This document shows positions 1 to 7,479 of a stretch of DNA of 64,000 bases, in pieces. The notes below the pieces were generated by a model. That model worked only from the letters and a program-made list of their open reading frames with translations. It did no database searches and was not told where the DNA came from. Source of the DNA: Akkermansia sp. (GTDB taxonomy: Bacteria; Verrucomicrobiota; Verrucomicrobiia; Verrucomicrobiales; Akkermansiaceae); NCBI GenBank assembly GCA_017415995.1, contig JAFQDN010000046.1, positions 1-64,000 on the forward strand, given 5' to 3'. Positions within the stretch are counted from its first letter, which is position 1, and each line of letters opens with the position of its first letter. The translations under genes were made by a program, and so were the position numbers.

Positions 1-132
1 CCGCCGACATGCCGCATGGCGGGTGTCTACGTGCACCGTCAGCGGGAAGTAAGCCAGTCCTTACCGCTGATGGTAACGTAGCCGCAAGGATACGGAACAG
101 CAGCTAACCATGGCTGGTGGAAAATGCAACTC
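1..132 (+). promoter_or_regulatory. Structured 5' leader of peptide module copy 1 (promoter outside window)
   Basis: This stretch lines up with 7155-7287, the leader of the second peptide module. Shared pieces are GTGTCTACG near position 22, a CAGCGG/CCGCTG stem, and a block around GTAGCCGCAAGG..TACGGAACAGCAG. At the far left the arms CCGCC and GGCGG form a hairpin. Copy 2 has a different 5' hairpin (CTATCAG/CTGATAG) in the same place, so structure is kept while sequence differs. Long folded leaders are usual for type I toxin mRNAs. The promoter must lie left of base 1. Confidence 0.6.
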
Positions 133-210
133 ATGAACTATCGAATCATGATAGAGCTGATAATGCTCATTTTACAGGTAATACTGTTTGTGATGAACTT
201 CATCCGATGA
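133..210 (+). CDS. 25-residue hydrophobic peptide, copy 1 (type I toxin-like)
   Basis: ATG at 133, TGA at 208-210. The peptide starts MNYRIMIELIML and ends VMNFIR: one short hydrophobic helix with a charged residue near each end, like the membrane peptides of type I toxin-antitoxin systems (Ibs, ShoB, TisB classes). The second copy at 7288-7365 differs at seven bases. Five are synonymous; the other two change only residue 3 (Tyr to Ala). That pattern argues strongly that the peptide is translated and selected. An in-frame ATG at 124, preceded by GGTGG, is a possible alternative start. A stem-loop follows at 224-251. No experimental function is known; the toxin role is inferred from size, hydrophobicity and the adjacent RNA gene. 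Confidence 0.65.
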   Translation: MNYRIMIELIMLILQVILFVMNFIR

Positions 211-223
211 GCATGTAAGGCTC

Positions 224-251
224 CGCACGGTGGGCTGCCACCTACCGTGCG
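224..251 (+). terminator. Stem-loop at the 3' end of peptide mRNA copy 1
   Basis: GCACGGT (225-231) pairs with ACCGTGC (244-250), with extra GG/CC pairing inside, followed by the pyrimidine-rich CTTTCCTTTC. A comparable hairpin follows the second copy (7379-7405). It may be a terminator or an mRNA-stabilising end. Confidence 0.5.
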
Positions 252-290
252 CTTTCCTTTCAAAAAGGGGGTGTTAAAAATAGAAAAGGG

Positions 291-318
291 TTGACAAATT
301 CCTTTTGTATGGTATGAT
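291..318 (+). promoter_or_regulatory. Sigma70-type promoter of small RNA 1
   Basis: -35 TTGACA at 291-296, 16-base spacer, -10 TATGAT at 313-318. Copy 2 has the same 16-base spacing, and in both the predicted start is an A seven bases past the -10, opening the RNA with ATCAG. Confidence 0.75.
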
Positions 319-324
319 GACCTC

Positions 325-398
325 ATCAGAAACGATAGTTCTGATGTTACATTTTCCAAAGACCTCCCGAGTGGCAGCTCTGGGAGGTCTTCTTTTTT
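325..398 (+). ncRNA. Small RNA 1, candidate antitoxin of peptide copy 1
   Basis: Predicted from the promoter at 291-318 to an intrinsic terminator: AAGACCTCCC (359-368) pairs with GGGAGGTCTT (382-391) followed by TCTTTTTT. The 5' part folds as CATCAGAA/TTCTGATG with loop CGATAG. CGATAGTTC (333-341) is exactly complementary to GAACTATCG (135-143), which begins at the G of the peptide start codon. Pairing there would block translation initiation. The RNA lies on the same strand as its target, so it would act as a trans-pairing RNA rather than an overlapping antisense. Confidence 0.65.
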
Positions 399-832
399 CA
401 CATGCGGGTGAATTTGTTGATAAGGAGGCCCAGCTGGGATTCGGGGGTGCCTTCAGGGATAACAAGCGTCTTGTTGCCACGCTTTACCAGCTCCACCTTG
501 GGTGCCTGTCCGATGTGGTGGTGGATGAGAGTGCAGAGGTTGCGCATGGCGGCGGCCATGTAGGCGAGCGGGTGCTCGTTGTCGGTGCGGGTAATCCACC
601 CATTATCCTGCCAGCGAGCAATCATTTCGCTGGCCTTGAACTTGCCATCCAGAGAGGACTCGTCAAAGAGCCAGTTCACTACCGGCTCGGAATCTCCGGA
701 CACAGCAAAAGCCGGACGCTCGGAGAACGGAATCCCCAAGGCCGTCAGACAGGCTGCCAGCATCAGGGACTCCAGTTCTCCATCGCGGGAGCGGATGAAG
801 TTCAGGGCGTCAGATGTAGATTTCTTCTGCAT
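398..832 (-). CDS. Phage tail-region protein of unknown function
   Basis: 144 residues, soluble, no motif I recognise. It overlaps the upstream tail-tube candidate by one base, so it belongs to the leftward structural operon. In siphovirus gene order the slot after the major tail protein usually holds the tail assembly chaperone, followed by the tape measure; that makes a chaperone the best positional guess. The stop codon sits at the end of the terminator of the convergent small RNA 1. The tape measure gene expected next is not in the window. Confidence 0.6.
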   Translation of the reverse strand: MQKKSTSDALNFIRSRDGELESLMLAACLTALGIPFSERPAFAVSGDSEPVVNWLFDESSLDGKFKASEMIARWQDNGWITRTDNEHPLAYMAAAMRNLCTLIHHHIGQAPKVELVKRGNKTLVIPEGTPESQLGLLINKFTRM

Positions 833-1194
833 CAGAAGTCGTATATGGTGGAAGAAACTTCGAAGGAAGCGAGGTCTTCATTCTTAAGCCCGATTTTGAT
901 ACCGGTCACCACATTGGTGCCGGTCGAGACTGTAGATAGCCCGTGGTCCGGTGCTGCATTCGCAAGCACGAGAGTCTGAGCCACCTTGATATCCGTGGGA
1001 TTATCGCGGGGAATGTAGCCCTTCATGGAGACATCGGTCTGGTCATCGTAGAAGATGATGCCGACCTTCTTACCGCGATAGTCACGCTGTACTTTTGAAT
1101 CCGGCTTGTAGTCGATATCCTGAGACTCCAGCAAGATGCCTTGCTGGTCCTCATCGAAACCGAAAACGCCGACAGTGCCTATGATAGTTGCCAT
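832..1194 (-). CDS. Putative tail tube / major tail protein
   Basis: 120 residues beginning MATIIGTVGVFGFDEDQQG, rich in beta-forming and Thr/Asn residues, without signal peptide or membrane segment. Small beta-rich proteins placed after head-completion and tail-terminator genes are commonly tail tube subunits, so the assignment rests on composition and order. There is no Shine-Dalgarno sequence. Instead TTTTGACA ends 13 bases before the ATG, a pattern repeated ahead of several other genes in this arm; here its TGA is the stop codon of the preceding gene. Confidence 0.5.
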   Translation of the reverse strand: MATIIGTVGVFGFDEDQQGILLESQDIDYKPDSKVQRDYRGKKVGIIFYDDQTDVSMKGYIPRDNPTDIKVAQTLVLANAAPDHGLSTVSTGTNVVTGIKIGLKNEDLASFEVSSTIYDF

Positions 1195-1209
1195 ATTAGT
1201 GTGGGGGTG

Positions 1210-1614
1210 TCAAAATTGGAGTACCACCCGGAAGGTGGCGGATTGGATAAAATTATTGTCGAGCGTCTGGGGCTCCTCGATGGTGCGCAGGCTGATGGAA
1301 TAGAGCTGGAAATCAGCGGCGGAATCATCGAGTTGCTGCCGGGTTTTCCGGGCTTGCAGCGTGCGGCATATCACAGAAAACATCTCCCGGCTGGTGAGGT
1401 CGCTCACATCTTCGCCGGAGGTATGCAGCTCCACGGCAAGATTGCATTCCCAAGTGTGATTCCCGGGAATACGCTCCGCCTCAGCCGTACAGGTCAGCAG
1501 CACATAGGGGAGCACCAGCTCGCCATTGGTGACAGGTGTATGAACAAAAATCCCTTGCAGGGCTTCCGGCAGAAAGGCCCGCAGGGATTCCGTGAATGAG
1601 TGGGGAGAAATCAT
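1210..1614 (-). CDS. Putative tail terminator / minor tail protein
   Basis: 134 residues (starts MISPHSFTESLRAFLPEAL, ends VVLQF). Size, place between the gp10-like protein and the tail-tube candidate, and the opening amphipathic helix followed by beta-rich sequence resemble tail completion proteins of long-tailed phages. It overlaps the upstream gene by four bases (ATGA), implying translational coupling. I see no diagnostic motif. Confidence 0.5.
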   Translation of the reverse strand: MISPHSFTESLRAFLPEALQGIFVHTPVTNGELVLPYVLLTCTAEAERIPGNHTWECNLAVELHTSGEDVSDLTSREMFSVICRTLQARKTRQQLDDSAADFQLYSISLRTIEEPQTLDNNFIQSATFRVVLQF

Positions 1615-2159
1615 ACTGAGCGGATGAGTTTGCGCTTCATGGCCCGGAGCGTGCCATCCATGCCCCGGTTCACAGTCTGGAGAACATAGTTGCTACGGAT
1701 GCGCAGCAGCTCCTCACCATAGGGCACCGAGTTGGTGACGGTAATCGTCACGCGGTCGCCGCTTTTGCGTATGATGCAGGAACCTTCGCCGGAGTGGCGG
1801 CGTACCCATGCGGGGATTTTAGCGTTCAACTGTTCAGCAGCCGCCTTCCATCCGGCGGCCTCGCGTCCGAGTTGTTTTTTCTTAGCAGCCAGCAGTTTTT
1901 TCATTTCAGCCTTACTGACCCAGGCACCACGTACAAATCGCTTCTTTTCATAGTTGGCCATCAGCTTGGCCGTCCACTCTGCCTTGGCCTGTGAAGGAGA
2001 CTGCCTCAGTATCATGGGCGGCGTGTTACCCACGGCGGCCTTGGTGAAGCGTGAGGCTACAGCGCGGGTGGCCTCATCGAGCCCCTTCTGGGAAAGGATT
2101 GCGAACTTGGCTATCTTGCGCTGCAATTCTGTATCGTTGATGGTGACTTGTACACTCAT
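1611..2159 (-). CDS. HK97 gp10-like head-tail / tail component
   Basis: 182 residues. The N-terminus (MSVQVTINDTELQRKIAKF) followed by a helix containing ATRAVASRFTKAAVGNTPP, and later TNSVPYGEELLR, is the pattern of HK97 gp10-type proteins, where an N-terminal helical part leads to a Y-G-x-x-L motif near the C-terminus. A basic, Lys-rich middle section (about residues 90-125) is longer than usual. Overlaps its neighbours by four bases on both sides. These proteins act at the head-tail junction. Confidence 0.55.
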   Translation of the reverse strand: MSVQVTINDTELQRKIAKFAILSQKGLDEATRAVASRFTKAAVGNTPPMILRQSPSQAKAEWTAKLMANYEKKRFVRGAWVSKAEMKKLLAAKKKQLGREAAGWKAAAEQLNAKIPAWVRRHSGEGSCIIRKSGDRVTITVTNSVPYGEELLRIRSNYVLQTVNRGMDGTLRAMKRKLIRSV

Positions 2160-2458
2160 GGCTGTAGGAGGTCAAGGGAGACAATCGGGAGCCCGGGGCG
2201 GCGGCTGATGTTCTCCACGCGGTAGGTCAGCCCATCCACCTGAACCGTGCTCCCGGGGTTGATGTCCGCCGGAAGTTCGGAAGCCAGACAGCGGGCCTCC
2301 AGAGAAAGCTCCCCGGAGAATCCGCCCGGCTCCAGAGTATGACCGCGCCCGGCTTGCGAAAGCAGGACGCGGACCTGCACCCCGTGCGCGGTGAGGAATT
2401 GGGGGACTTCCTCCCAGATTGAGAGAAAGTCCCCCGTCATTTCGCGGGTTAAGCTCAT
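2156..2458 (-). CDS. Putative head-tail joining protein
   Basis: 100 residues, acidic N-terminal half, beta-rich C-terminal half with VDGLTYRVENISRRPGLPI, similar in layout to short head-closure proteins that follow the major capsid gene. Start and stop each overlap neighbouring genes by four bases. Assigned by position and fold-like pattern, not by a diagnostic motif. Confidence 0.45.
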   Translation of the reverse strand: MSLTREMTGDFLSIWEEVPQFLTAHGVQVRVLLSQAGRGHTLEPGGFSGELSLEARCLASELPADINPGSTVQVDGLTYRVENISRRPGLPIVSLDLLQP

Positions 2459-3348
2459 GCGGAGACGATGCGCTGAAGGCCAGCCGGGCGTACCACCTTG
2501 AACCCGTAGAGAGCTTCCAGAGTGATATACACCTTGTTGCTCTTGGTGTCCGTATAGCGGAGGTAGCCGAAGGTCAAACCGGTCACGGGGTCCGTCACGG
2601 CTCCGGCCTCGTCATAGTTGGCAATCGGAGTCAGGTAGCGCATGGCGATTGCCAGAGAGGACGGGTGAGCCGCGAAGCCGACCAGATTCTCGCCGTTGTC
2701 AGGCACGCAGCCGGTCTCGTACACATTGAAGCCAGCAATGCGGTTCACCTTGGCCTCGACTACACCCTGCTGGGCCAGCGGAGAGATAAAGGACTTGGCC
2801 ACGATGTCATCGGCAAGCAGAGAGGAGAAGTAGCTATTATCCAGTACCAGAGCGCGGGAATCCTGCGGCATCTTGGCAGCGGCGCAGGCCTCACGAATCT
2901 TGATAATGGTCTTGTAGCCGAAATCCTCTGCAGCGATGGCGGGAATGGCGGGTGTACCGAAGTTGGCTGCCGTGATAGAGGTGAAGATGTCGCTCATCAC
3001 GTCAATGGCGAGCTGCTGGGCAGCAGTCATCACCAGCTTCTCCAGTAGAGGGATGGAGGTGGTGGCGGCTTCCTTGGCAGTGAGATGGACAGTCTTGTAC
3101 TTGTGGCGGTCGAGCGTCACAGCAACAGAGCTTGCCTCGGAATCGGCGTTGGCCGTGTAGTCCCCGGCGTAGTCGCTGGAAGCGGAAGGCGCACCGATGA
3201 CAGGCACCTTCACGGTGTCGAGCTTGTCGGCAGCGTCCGGCGAAAAGTTCGTGCTGAATGCGGACAGAGGAAGCAGAGTCTCCATCCACGGGAGAAGCGC
3301 ATTCTGAGAGATGCGCACGTCCTTGAGGTCAGTGATAGTATTAGCCAT
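2455..3348 (-). CDS. Major capsid protein (HK97 fold, P22 coat-like)
   Basis: 297 residues, beginning MANTITDLKDVRISQNALL. It is the only long beta-rich protein between the scaffold and the joining proteins, the usual place of the major head protein. Features fitting a coat protein are a Thr-rich central section (SSVAVTLDRHKYKTVHLTAKE) resembling the E-loop/spine region, an Ala-rich long helix, and the C-terminal run ALYGFKVVRPAGLQRI, as in P22-like coat proteins. It would form the icosahedral shell. It lacks the TTTTGACA box seen before other uncoupled genes here. Confidence 0.75.
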   Translation of the reverse strand: MANTITDLKDVRISQNALLPWMETLLPLSAFSTNFSPDAADKLDTVKVPVIGAPSASSDYAGDYTANADSEASSVAVTLDRHKYKTVHLTAKEAATTSIPLLEKLVMTAAQQLAIDVMSDIFTSITAANFGTPAIPAIAAEDFGYKTIIKIREACAAAKMPQDSRALVLDNSYFSSLLADDIVAKSFISPLAQQGVVEAKVNRIAGFNVYETGCVPDNGENLVGFAAHPSSLAIAMRYLTPIANYDEAGAVTDPVTGLTFGYLRYTDTKSNKVYITLEALYGFKVVRPAGLQRIVSA

Positions 3349-3365
3349 ATCTGAAATAAAGCGGG

Positions 3366-3794
3366 TTAGATGTTGGAATAAAGCTCTGCACGCTCAGCAT
3401 CCGAAAGCGAGCGGAGGAATTGAGTCTGGCCCTGCGGGGTCGTGATTGCCTTGAAGCGTTCGGCCACGGGAAGCGCGGCGGCATCGCCCTTGGGGGTAAC
3501 GCTTGCGGCATTGCCTGCCTTGGTCCCGTAAAACTCAGCGGCGCGTTCCTCAGCCGTGCGGGCTTCGGCCTGCAGCTGGGAGATCTGTGCACGAGCCTCT
3601 CGGAGTTCCACCTCCTGAGCGGCCAGCTTTTCCTTGGCCGTGGTGAGGTTGTCCGTCAGCTCCGCGTTGACTGTTTCAGCGGTGGCAAGGTCATTTTTTG
3701 CTGTATCGAGCGCGGTCTGAACTTCGGCAAGCTGTGCCGTGAGCTCGGAGACCTTCGCCGTAGCGGCGTCCAGTTGTTCGTCAATAGTGGTCAT
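3366..3794 (-). CDS. Scaffold-like coiled-coil protein
   Basis: 142 residues from ATG at 3794. Nearly the whole N-terminal two thirds is a heptad-rich coiled coil (Leu/Ala with Glu, Lys and Gln, including VSELTAQLAEVQTALDTAK), followed by a short flexible part and a helical tail. A highly helical, charged protein between the S49 protease and the capsid gene is the expected scaffolding protein, probably cleaved by that protease. A TTG in frame at 3815 would add seven residues and overlap the protease gene, but the ATG is preferred. TTTTGACA lies 15 bases before the ATG, its TGA being the protease stop codon. Confidence 0.65.
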   Translation of the reverse strand: MTTIDEQLDAATAKVSELTAQLAEVQTALDTAKNDLATAETVNAELTDNLTTAKEKLAAQEVELREARAQISQLQAEARTAEERAAEFYGTKAGNAASVTPKGDAAALPVAERFKAITTPQGQTQFLRSLSDAERAELYSNI

Positions 3795-3811
3795 ATATGG
3801 TGATGGTGTTG

Positions 3812-4630
3812 TCAAAATGAGCCCTTACAGTGGCGGGCTCGGAGTTTGTTCTGCACGGCCTCCAGCGTGGAGATGGTCGCATCCACGAGTCCGAGCGTGA
3901 GGGCCTGAGCTCCCGGGAAGGTCTGGCCCTCCATGTGTTCCGGGGCGATATTGCGGCGGCGGGTGACTGCTGCCTTGAACTCGGCCCATGTGTCATTGAC
4001 CTGCTGCTGCAGGAGGGCTCGCTGCTCATCTGTGAGGCTGGTACCGGTGAGGCCGGTTCCCTTGTACTTGCCTGCGGTGATAACCTCCTTGCGGAGTCCG
4101 AGCTTGGCATAGGCCTCGCTGCAATCCAGCAAGGGAAGCAGAACGCCGATACTCCCCACCCTAGCGGACGGGGCTGCATAGATGCCGTCACACTGGGAGG
4201 CAACCCAGTAGGCTGCGGAGCATGCTTGCCCGGAGGTGAAGGCGTAGACATATTTCTTCTTGCTGAGCTCGCGGACGGCTTCGGCTAATTCGGGCGTCCC
4301 GTTGACCGTGCCGCCGGGGGAATCCACATCCAGCAGTACAACAAGTACAGCCGGGTCTTCTTGGAGCGTTTTGAGTACCTTTGCGGCCTTTTGCGCCTCG
4401 GTGTGCTCGATGCCGAACATGTTCAGCACGGCCCGGGTGGCTTCCGGGAGTCTGCGGAAGATGGGGCCGTGGATGGGGACTGTGGCAAGGCCTCCGTCTA
4501 TTGTGAAGGCGGGAGCTTCCGGAACCGGCTTCCCGGTGGGAGGCGTGGCCGGAGCCGGGAGGGCGGCGAGTTGCAGATAGCTTTCGGTTTCCATGAGCCA
4601 GAGGCGTTCCGTAGTAAAGAGATTGTTCAT
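3812..4630 (-). CDS. Prohead protease, S49 (SppA/ClpP-like) family
   Basis: 272 residues. S49 signatures are clear: LDVDSPGGTVNG, then TSGQACSAAYWVAS with the nucleophile Ser, SARVGSIGVLLP, and GKYKGTG carrying the general-base Lys. This is the lambda gpC-type head maturation protease, which processes scaffold and portal during prohead assembly. It is encoded directly after the portal with a four-base overlap and before the scaffold, matching the lambda order B-C-(Nu3)-E. The C-terminal part (LTLGLVDATISTLEAVQNKL) is as expected for phage S49 proteins. Confidence 0.88.
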   Translation of the reverse strand: MNNLFTTERLWLMETESYLQLAALPAPATPPTGKPVPEAPAFTIDGGLATVPIHGPIFRRLPEATRAVLNMFGIEHTEAQKAAKVLKTLQEDPAVLVVLLDVDSPGGTVNGTPELAEAVRELSKKKYVYAFTSGQACSAAYWVASQCDGIYAAPSARVGSIGVLLPLLDCSEAYAKLGLRKEVITAGKYKGTGLTGTSLTDEQRALLQQQVNDTWAEFKAAVTRRRNIAPEHMEGQTFPGAQALTLGLVDATISTLEAVQNKLRARHCKGSF

Positions 4631-6027
4631 GTTGACGTGACAGGTGGGTTGATGGTTTCTTGTTTGAAGCTGGCAAAAAGGAGTTGCGGCGGGAGCCCGT
4701 ACCGCTGAGCGGTTTCTTCGATGAGCTTCATCTCCTGCGCTCGCTTTTCTACCTCCTCGTGGATATCCATGCCCAGCTCAGCAAAGTGGTCGGAGAGGGT
4801 CTTGAGTCCGGCCTCCACATCGGAGCGGTTCTGCTGAGCTTCGCGCCCGGCATCCACTGTGACACGGCGGGGCGTGGTGAAGTTGACCTCGGTCCAGTTC
4901 TCCACGGCTTCGAGCTTGCCCGTGGTAATGGCATGGCCGATGACCCAGAGCCAGAGCGGGCGCAGCATCCTGTCGATGAGTAAGGTCTGCCGGTAGGAGA
5001 ATCGGCGGTCTGCCTTGGCCACTGTGAGGCGAACGCCCGCGCTGGCCAGCTTGGAGGAATCGGAGGCAAACTCGAAGGGCAGCATGCCCAGCGCGGAGTC
5101 GCGGCGCAGGTGCTCAAGAAAGCCCGTGAAGGTAGGACTCGGGCGGGAACTCTCAAAGGGTTTCAAATCCTCGCCGGGCTGGATTTTGACGAGCTTGCCA
5201 CCCAGTATGCGCTGGAGCCATCCGGTGTCCGAGCTTTCCGCTTCCGGTGCGCCTCCCAGCTGGAAGTCTCCATCGTCTGCCGTATCGCGGGCGGTGGTCA
5301 GAATACGAGTGATGTCCGCATGGTCCTTCACGGCGTGCTTTTCGAGGGCCAGCAGCTCCATCTCATCGAGGATGTGATTGATAGAGTGCTGGAGGCTCGG
5401 GCAGCCGCGTACCTGTGAGGGCGCATCCGGGTCGTACACGTGCAGGATGTGCGCGGCGGCGATGTCCGCATGCGAGCCGTCATCCCGGAGCAAGCGGTAG
5501 GCCATCGGCACCCCGTCCGGGCTGAGTTTCACGCCATCGACAAATCCCTCCGAATCTGAGTAGTCTCCGATGCGGTGGCTCTCGATGAGTTGAATCCGGG
5601 GAGAATCTCCCTGCATGACTTTGTGGATGAAGATTTCGCCATCCGTATCAACGGCCTTGCATACAAGATGCTCGCACTGGGTGAGATTGAAGCGGCCTGT
5701 CAGGTCGGCGTGGCGGCTCCATCGGTTGAAATAGGCTTCCGCCTTGCGGTTCCATGCTCTGTCCGAGCTTTCCGCTTGCGGTTTGAGGCCATCTCCCACG
5801 GCATACAGGGCCATGCTGCCCACAATCTCGCGGATAAAGCCGGAGTTGCGCACCAGATAACGGGAACGGCGGACCAGCTCGGAGCGTACGCCCGGTGTCA
5901 GGTCGAGCGTGGCGTCACGCGGTGCGCTGCCGGGAACCTGAGCCCGGCGTGGTGAGCGGTTGGCGTTCTCGTAGGTGGAATTGACTCCGAAGAAGAGACG
6001 CGCGGCGAATCGTTGAAAAGCATTCAT
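4627..6027 (-). CDS. Portal protein, lambda gpB family
   Basis: 466 residues from ATG at 6027. Family features include the N-terminal RSELVRRSRYLVRNSGFIREIV helix (split here for length: residues near 45-65), LIESHRIGD, the LHVYDPDAPSQVRGCP motif close to residue 200, and the late region with FTTPRRVTVDAGREAQQN. It forms the dodecameric ring through which DNA enters and leaves the head. The ATG overlaps the stop of the gpW-like gene (ATGA), supporting this start over upstream in-frame codons. The downstream protease gene again overlaps by four bases. Confidence 0.85.
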   Translation of the reverse strand: MNAFQRFAARLFFGVNSTYENANRSPRRAQVPGSAPRDATLDLTPGVRSELVRRSRYLVRNSGFIREIVGSMALYAVGDGLKPQAESSDRAWNRKAEAYFNRWSRHADLTGRFNLTQCEHLVCKAVDTDGEIFIHKVMQGDSPRIQLIESHRIGDYSDSEGFVDGVKLSPDGVPMAYRLLRDDGSHADIAAAHILHVYDPDAPSQVRGCPSLQHSINHILDEMELLALEKHAVKDHADITRILTTARDTADDGDFQLGGAPEAESSDTGWLQRILGGKLVKIQPGEDLKPFESSRPSPTFTGFLEHLRRDSALGMLPFEFASDSSKLASAGVRLTVAKADRRFSYRQTLLIDRMLRPLWLWVIGHAITTGKLEAVENWTEVNFTTPRRVTVDAGREAQQNRSDVEAGLKTLSDHFAELGMDIHEEVEKRAQEMKLIEETAQRYGLPPQLLFASFKQETINPPVTST

Positions 6028-6287
6028 AGGGGGAGGCGGTGCGGTACATAACTGCCCGGAGCTGCGGGCCTTTTGGCGTAGGTGGCAGGGTCGAGCTTGC
6101 GGAGTGCATAGGCGCATTCTTCCAAGACCTCAGCCACCGGCATCACTTGTTGCTTGGTGACGGAGGTTCCCCCGCCATCACTCCAGGACATGATGGTTTT
6201 TCCTTCCAGCAACAGAGCTTTGGCCTTGGCTTGTATGGCCAAGACTTCTTCCGTGCTAAAGCCGACAATGAATAGTCCTTTTGCCAT
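6024..6287 (-). CDS. gpW-like head-tail joining protein
   Basis: 87 residues starting MAKGLFIVGFSTEEVLAIQ. The predicted helix-hairpin-helix layout, with a central turn GKTIMSWSDGGGTSVT followed by helix EVLEECAYALRKL, matches lambda gpW, the small protein that seals the portal. Its position immediately upstream of the portal is also that of W in lambda. The ATG overlaps the endolysin stop codon. The holin and endolysin genes lie between the terminase region and this gene, an unusual place for lysis genes. Confidence 0.6.
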   Translation of the reverse strand: MAKGLFIVGFSTEEVLAIQAKAKALLLEGKTIMSWSDGGGTSVTKQQVMPVAEVLEECAYALRKLDPATYAKRPAAPGSYVPHRLPL

Positions 6288-6868
6288 TATGCTTCGAAGG
6301 CGGCACGGGCCTTCGCTACCGTGTCGAATAGGTTGAGCTGGATGTGGGGTTCGTCTACCAGATTGACCCATGTTCCGCCCCAAGTGAGGCCGGGCATGGT
6401 GCTGGCTATGGCTCCGAGGGTCTTGTAGTGAGGGCTCTCCCCCAGATACTCCTTGCCACGGAACAGGCCGAAGTCAAAGGCAAGCCCGAAGTTGTGCCAG
6501 CTCTGGCCACCGCGTGCATTGGTGACTTTCGGTCGCTTGCGGAAGAGTTTATCCTGTTCCTTGTAGCTCCGGGTGCCATCAATGAGCTTCACGGTGATAC
6601 CAAGTTCCGCCGCACGTACTGTGGCGGCTCGCATCCACTTGCGAGCGGCTGCCTGTGCGCCGGGCATGAGGGTGAGTATCACCTTCTCGGTGCGGTCATC
6701 GAAGGTGCCATAGGTTTCGGCGGCTTCGCGGGAGGCTGTCAGCCATGCGTCCTCAGCCTTGCGGGTGAGCTTGCCGGAGATGCCGTCAATCTTGCCCGTG
6801 TAGTACCCGGCTAGGCGAAGCATGCGCTGCCAGAATATGGTGTCCTGCTGGATATCACTGATGGTCAT
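6287..6868 (-). CDS. Endolysin, M15 (VanY-type) peptidase
   Basis: 193 residues. The N-terminal about 70 residues resemble a short peptidoglycan-binding helical domain (LRLAGYYTGKIDGISGKLTRKA). The C-terminal zinc peptidase has IDGTRSYKEQDKLF, SWHNFGLAFDFGLF (H-x6-D zinc ligands) and the closing EPHIQL with the third ligand His. This is the L-alanyl-D-glutamate / D-Ala peptidase class used by phage T5 and many prophages to cut peptide cross-links at lysis. AAAGGAGA stands upstream of the start. It overlaps the holin gene by 14 bases, so lysis genes are coupled. Confidence 0.88.
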   Translation of the reverse strand: MTISDIQQDTIFWQRMLRLAGYYTGKIDGISGKLTRKAEDAWLTASREAAETYGTFDDRTEKVILTLMPGAQAAARKWMRAATVRAAELGITVKLIDGTRSYKEQDKLFRKRPKVTNARGGQSWHNFGLAFDFGLFRGKEYLGESPHYKTLGAIASTMPGLTWGGTWVNLVDEPHIQLNLFDTVAKARAAFEA

Positions 6869-7076
6869 TGCCGCTCTCCTTTCCGGTGGCGGTTGCCTCA
6901 GTGCTGCCGGGGCTGTCCTTGGTCAATACGCCGATGAGACCGGCGATTGCCATCCCGGCGGCGATTATCTGCTCCGCAAGTACGGTCTCAATCGTGGCCC
7001 CGCAAGCGGTCGCAAGTGCTATCAGCCCCAGCCATGTGGAGCGTTCCTTCAGTCGAGAAAAAATGTACGTGAACAT
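6855..7076 (-). CDS. Holin
   Basis: 73 residues: short basic N-terminus (MFTYIFSRLKERSTW), two hydrophobic segments at about residues 15-30 and 37-52 separated by a Glu-containing turn, and a hydrophilic, charged tail. Size, topology and adjacency to the endolysin fit a small class II-like holin that permeabilises the inner membrane. It has no well-spaced Shine-Dalgarno sequence; TTTTGACA lies 13 bases before ATG and GAGGGT directly abuts it. Confidence 0.8.
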   Translation of the reverse strand: MFTYIFSRLKERSTWLGLIALATACGATIETVLAEQIIAAGMAIAGLIGVLTKDSPGSTEATATGKESGNDHQ

Positions 7077-7114
7077 ACCCTCATGGGCATGTCAAAAAGA
7101 CTAAGAGACTTGAC

Positions 7115-7143
7115 TTGTTTCTTCTTCCTTCTTCTGGTAGAAT
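7115..7143 (+). promoter_or_regulatory. Promoter of peptide module copy 2
   Basis: -35-like TTGTTT (7115-7120), 17-base spacer, -10 TAGAAT (7138-7143). The predicted start near 7150 opens with a stem CTATCAG/CTGATAG, giving a leader of about 138 bases before the peptide start. Confidence 0.55.
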
Positions 7144-7149
7144 CTCCCC

Positions 7150-7287
7150 GCTCTTCCGCTATCAGTTCCGGCTGATAGGTGTCTACGGCACTTCTCAGCG
7201 GAGAGTAAACCGGTCCTGTCCGCTGTGGGTATCGTAGCCGCAAGGGTACGGAACAGCAGACGAATCTGACTGGAGGAGATTGAAATC
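7150..7287 (+). promoter_or_regulatory. Structured 5' leader of peptide module copy 2
   Basis: Related in sequence and layout to 1-132: a 5' hairpin, GTGTCTACGG, a CAGCGG/CCGCTG stem, and the GTAGCCGCAAGG block. It ends with GGAGGAG placed eight to nine bases before the ATG at 7288, a strong ribosome binding site. Confidence 0.6.
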
Positions 7288-7365
7288 ATGAACGCTCGTA
7301 TCATGATAGAGCTGATAATGCTCATTCTGCAGGTTATCCTGTTTGTGATGAACTTCATCCGATGA
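7288..7365 (+). CDS. 25-residue hydrophobic peptide, copy 2 (type I toxin-like)
   Basis: ATG at 7288, TGA at 7363-7365, with GGAGGAG upstream. It starts MNARIMIELIML and ends VMNFIR, identical to copy 1 except Ala for Tyr at residue 3. The codons TTA/CTG, GTA/GTT, ATA/ATC and CGA/CGT are synonymous changes between copies. It lies on the opposite strand to the surrounding late genes, between holin and the DUF523 gene, with its own promoter and a terminator (7379-7422). A membrane-active toxin is the leading interpretation, but this is untested. Confidence 0.7.
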   Translation: MNARIMIELIMLILQVILFVMNFIR

Positions 7366-7378
7366 GCATGTAGGCTCC

Positions 7379-7422
7379 GTCAGGTGGGTGGGCCGCCCAC
7401 CTGACGCTCTCCTCTACTTTTT
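7379..7422 (+). terminator. Terminator of peptide mRNA copy 2
   Basis: GTCAGGTGGG (7379-7388) pairs perfectly with CCCACCTGAC (7396-7405); a pyrimidine tract ending in five T follows at 7417-7422. Confidence 0.65.
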
Positions 7423-7445
7423 ACTGTCTTTGATGTTTTCGGGGA

Positions 7446-7473
7446 TTGACAAAAAGCTCTAATACGCTATAAT
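7446..7473 (+). promoter_or_regulatory. Sigma70-type promoter of small RNA 2
   Basis: Consensus TTGACA at 7446-7451 and consensus TATAAT at 7468-7473 with 16 bases between. It equals the copy 1 arrangement at 291-318. Confidence 0.85.
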
Positions 7474-7479
7474 AGCGGC

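Noticed and set aside
138..401. Minus-strand frames opposite the two peptide genes (also 7101-7358)
   Set aside because: The substitutions between copies are synonymous for the plus-strand peptide, not for these frames.
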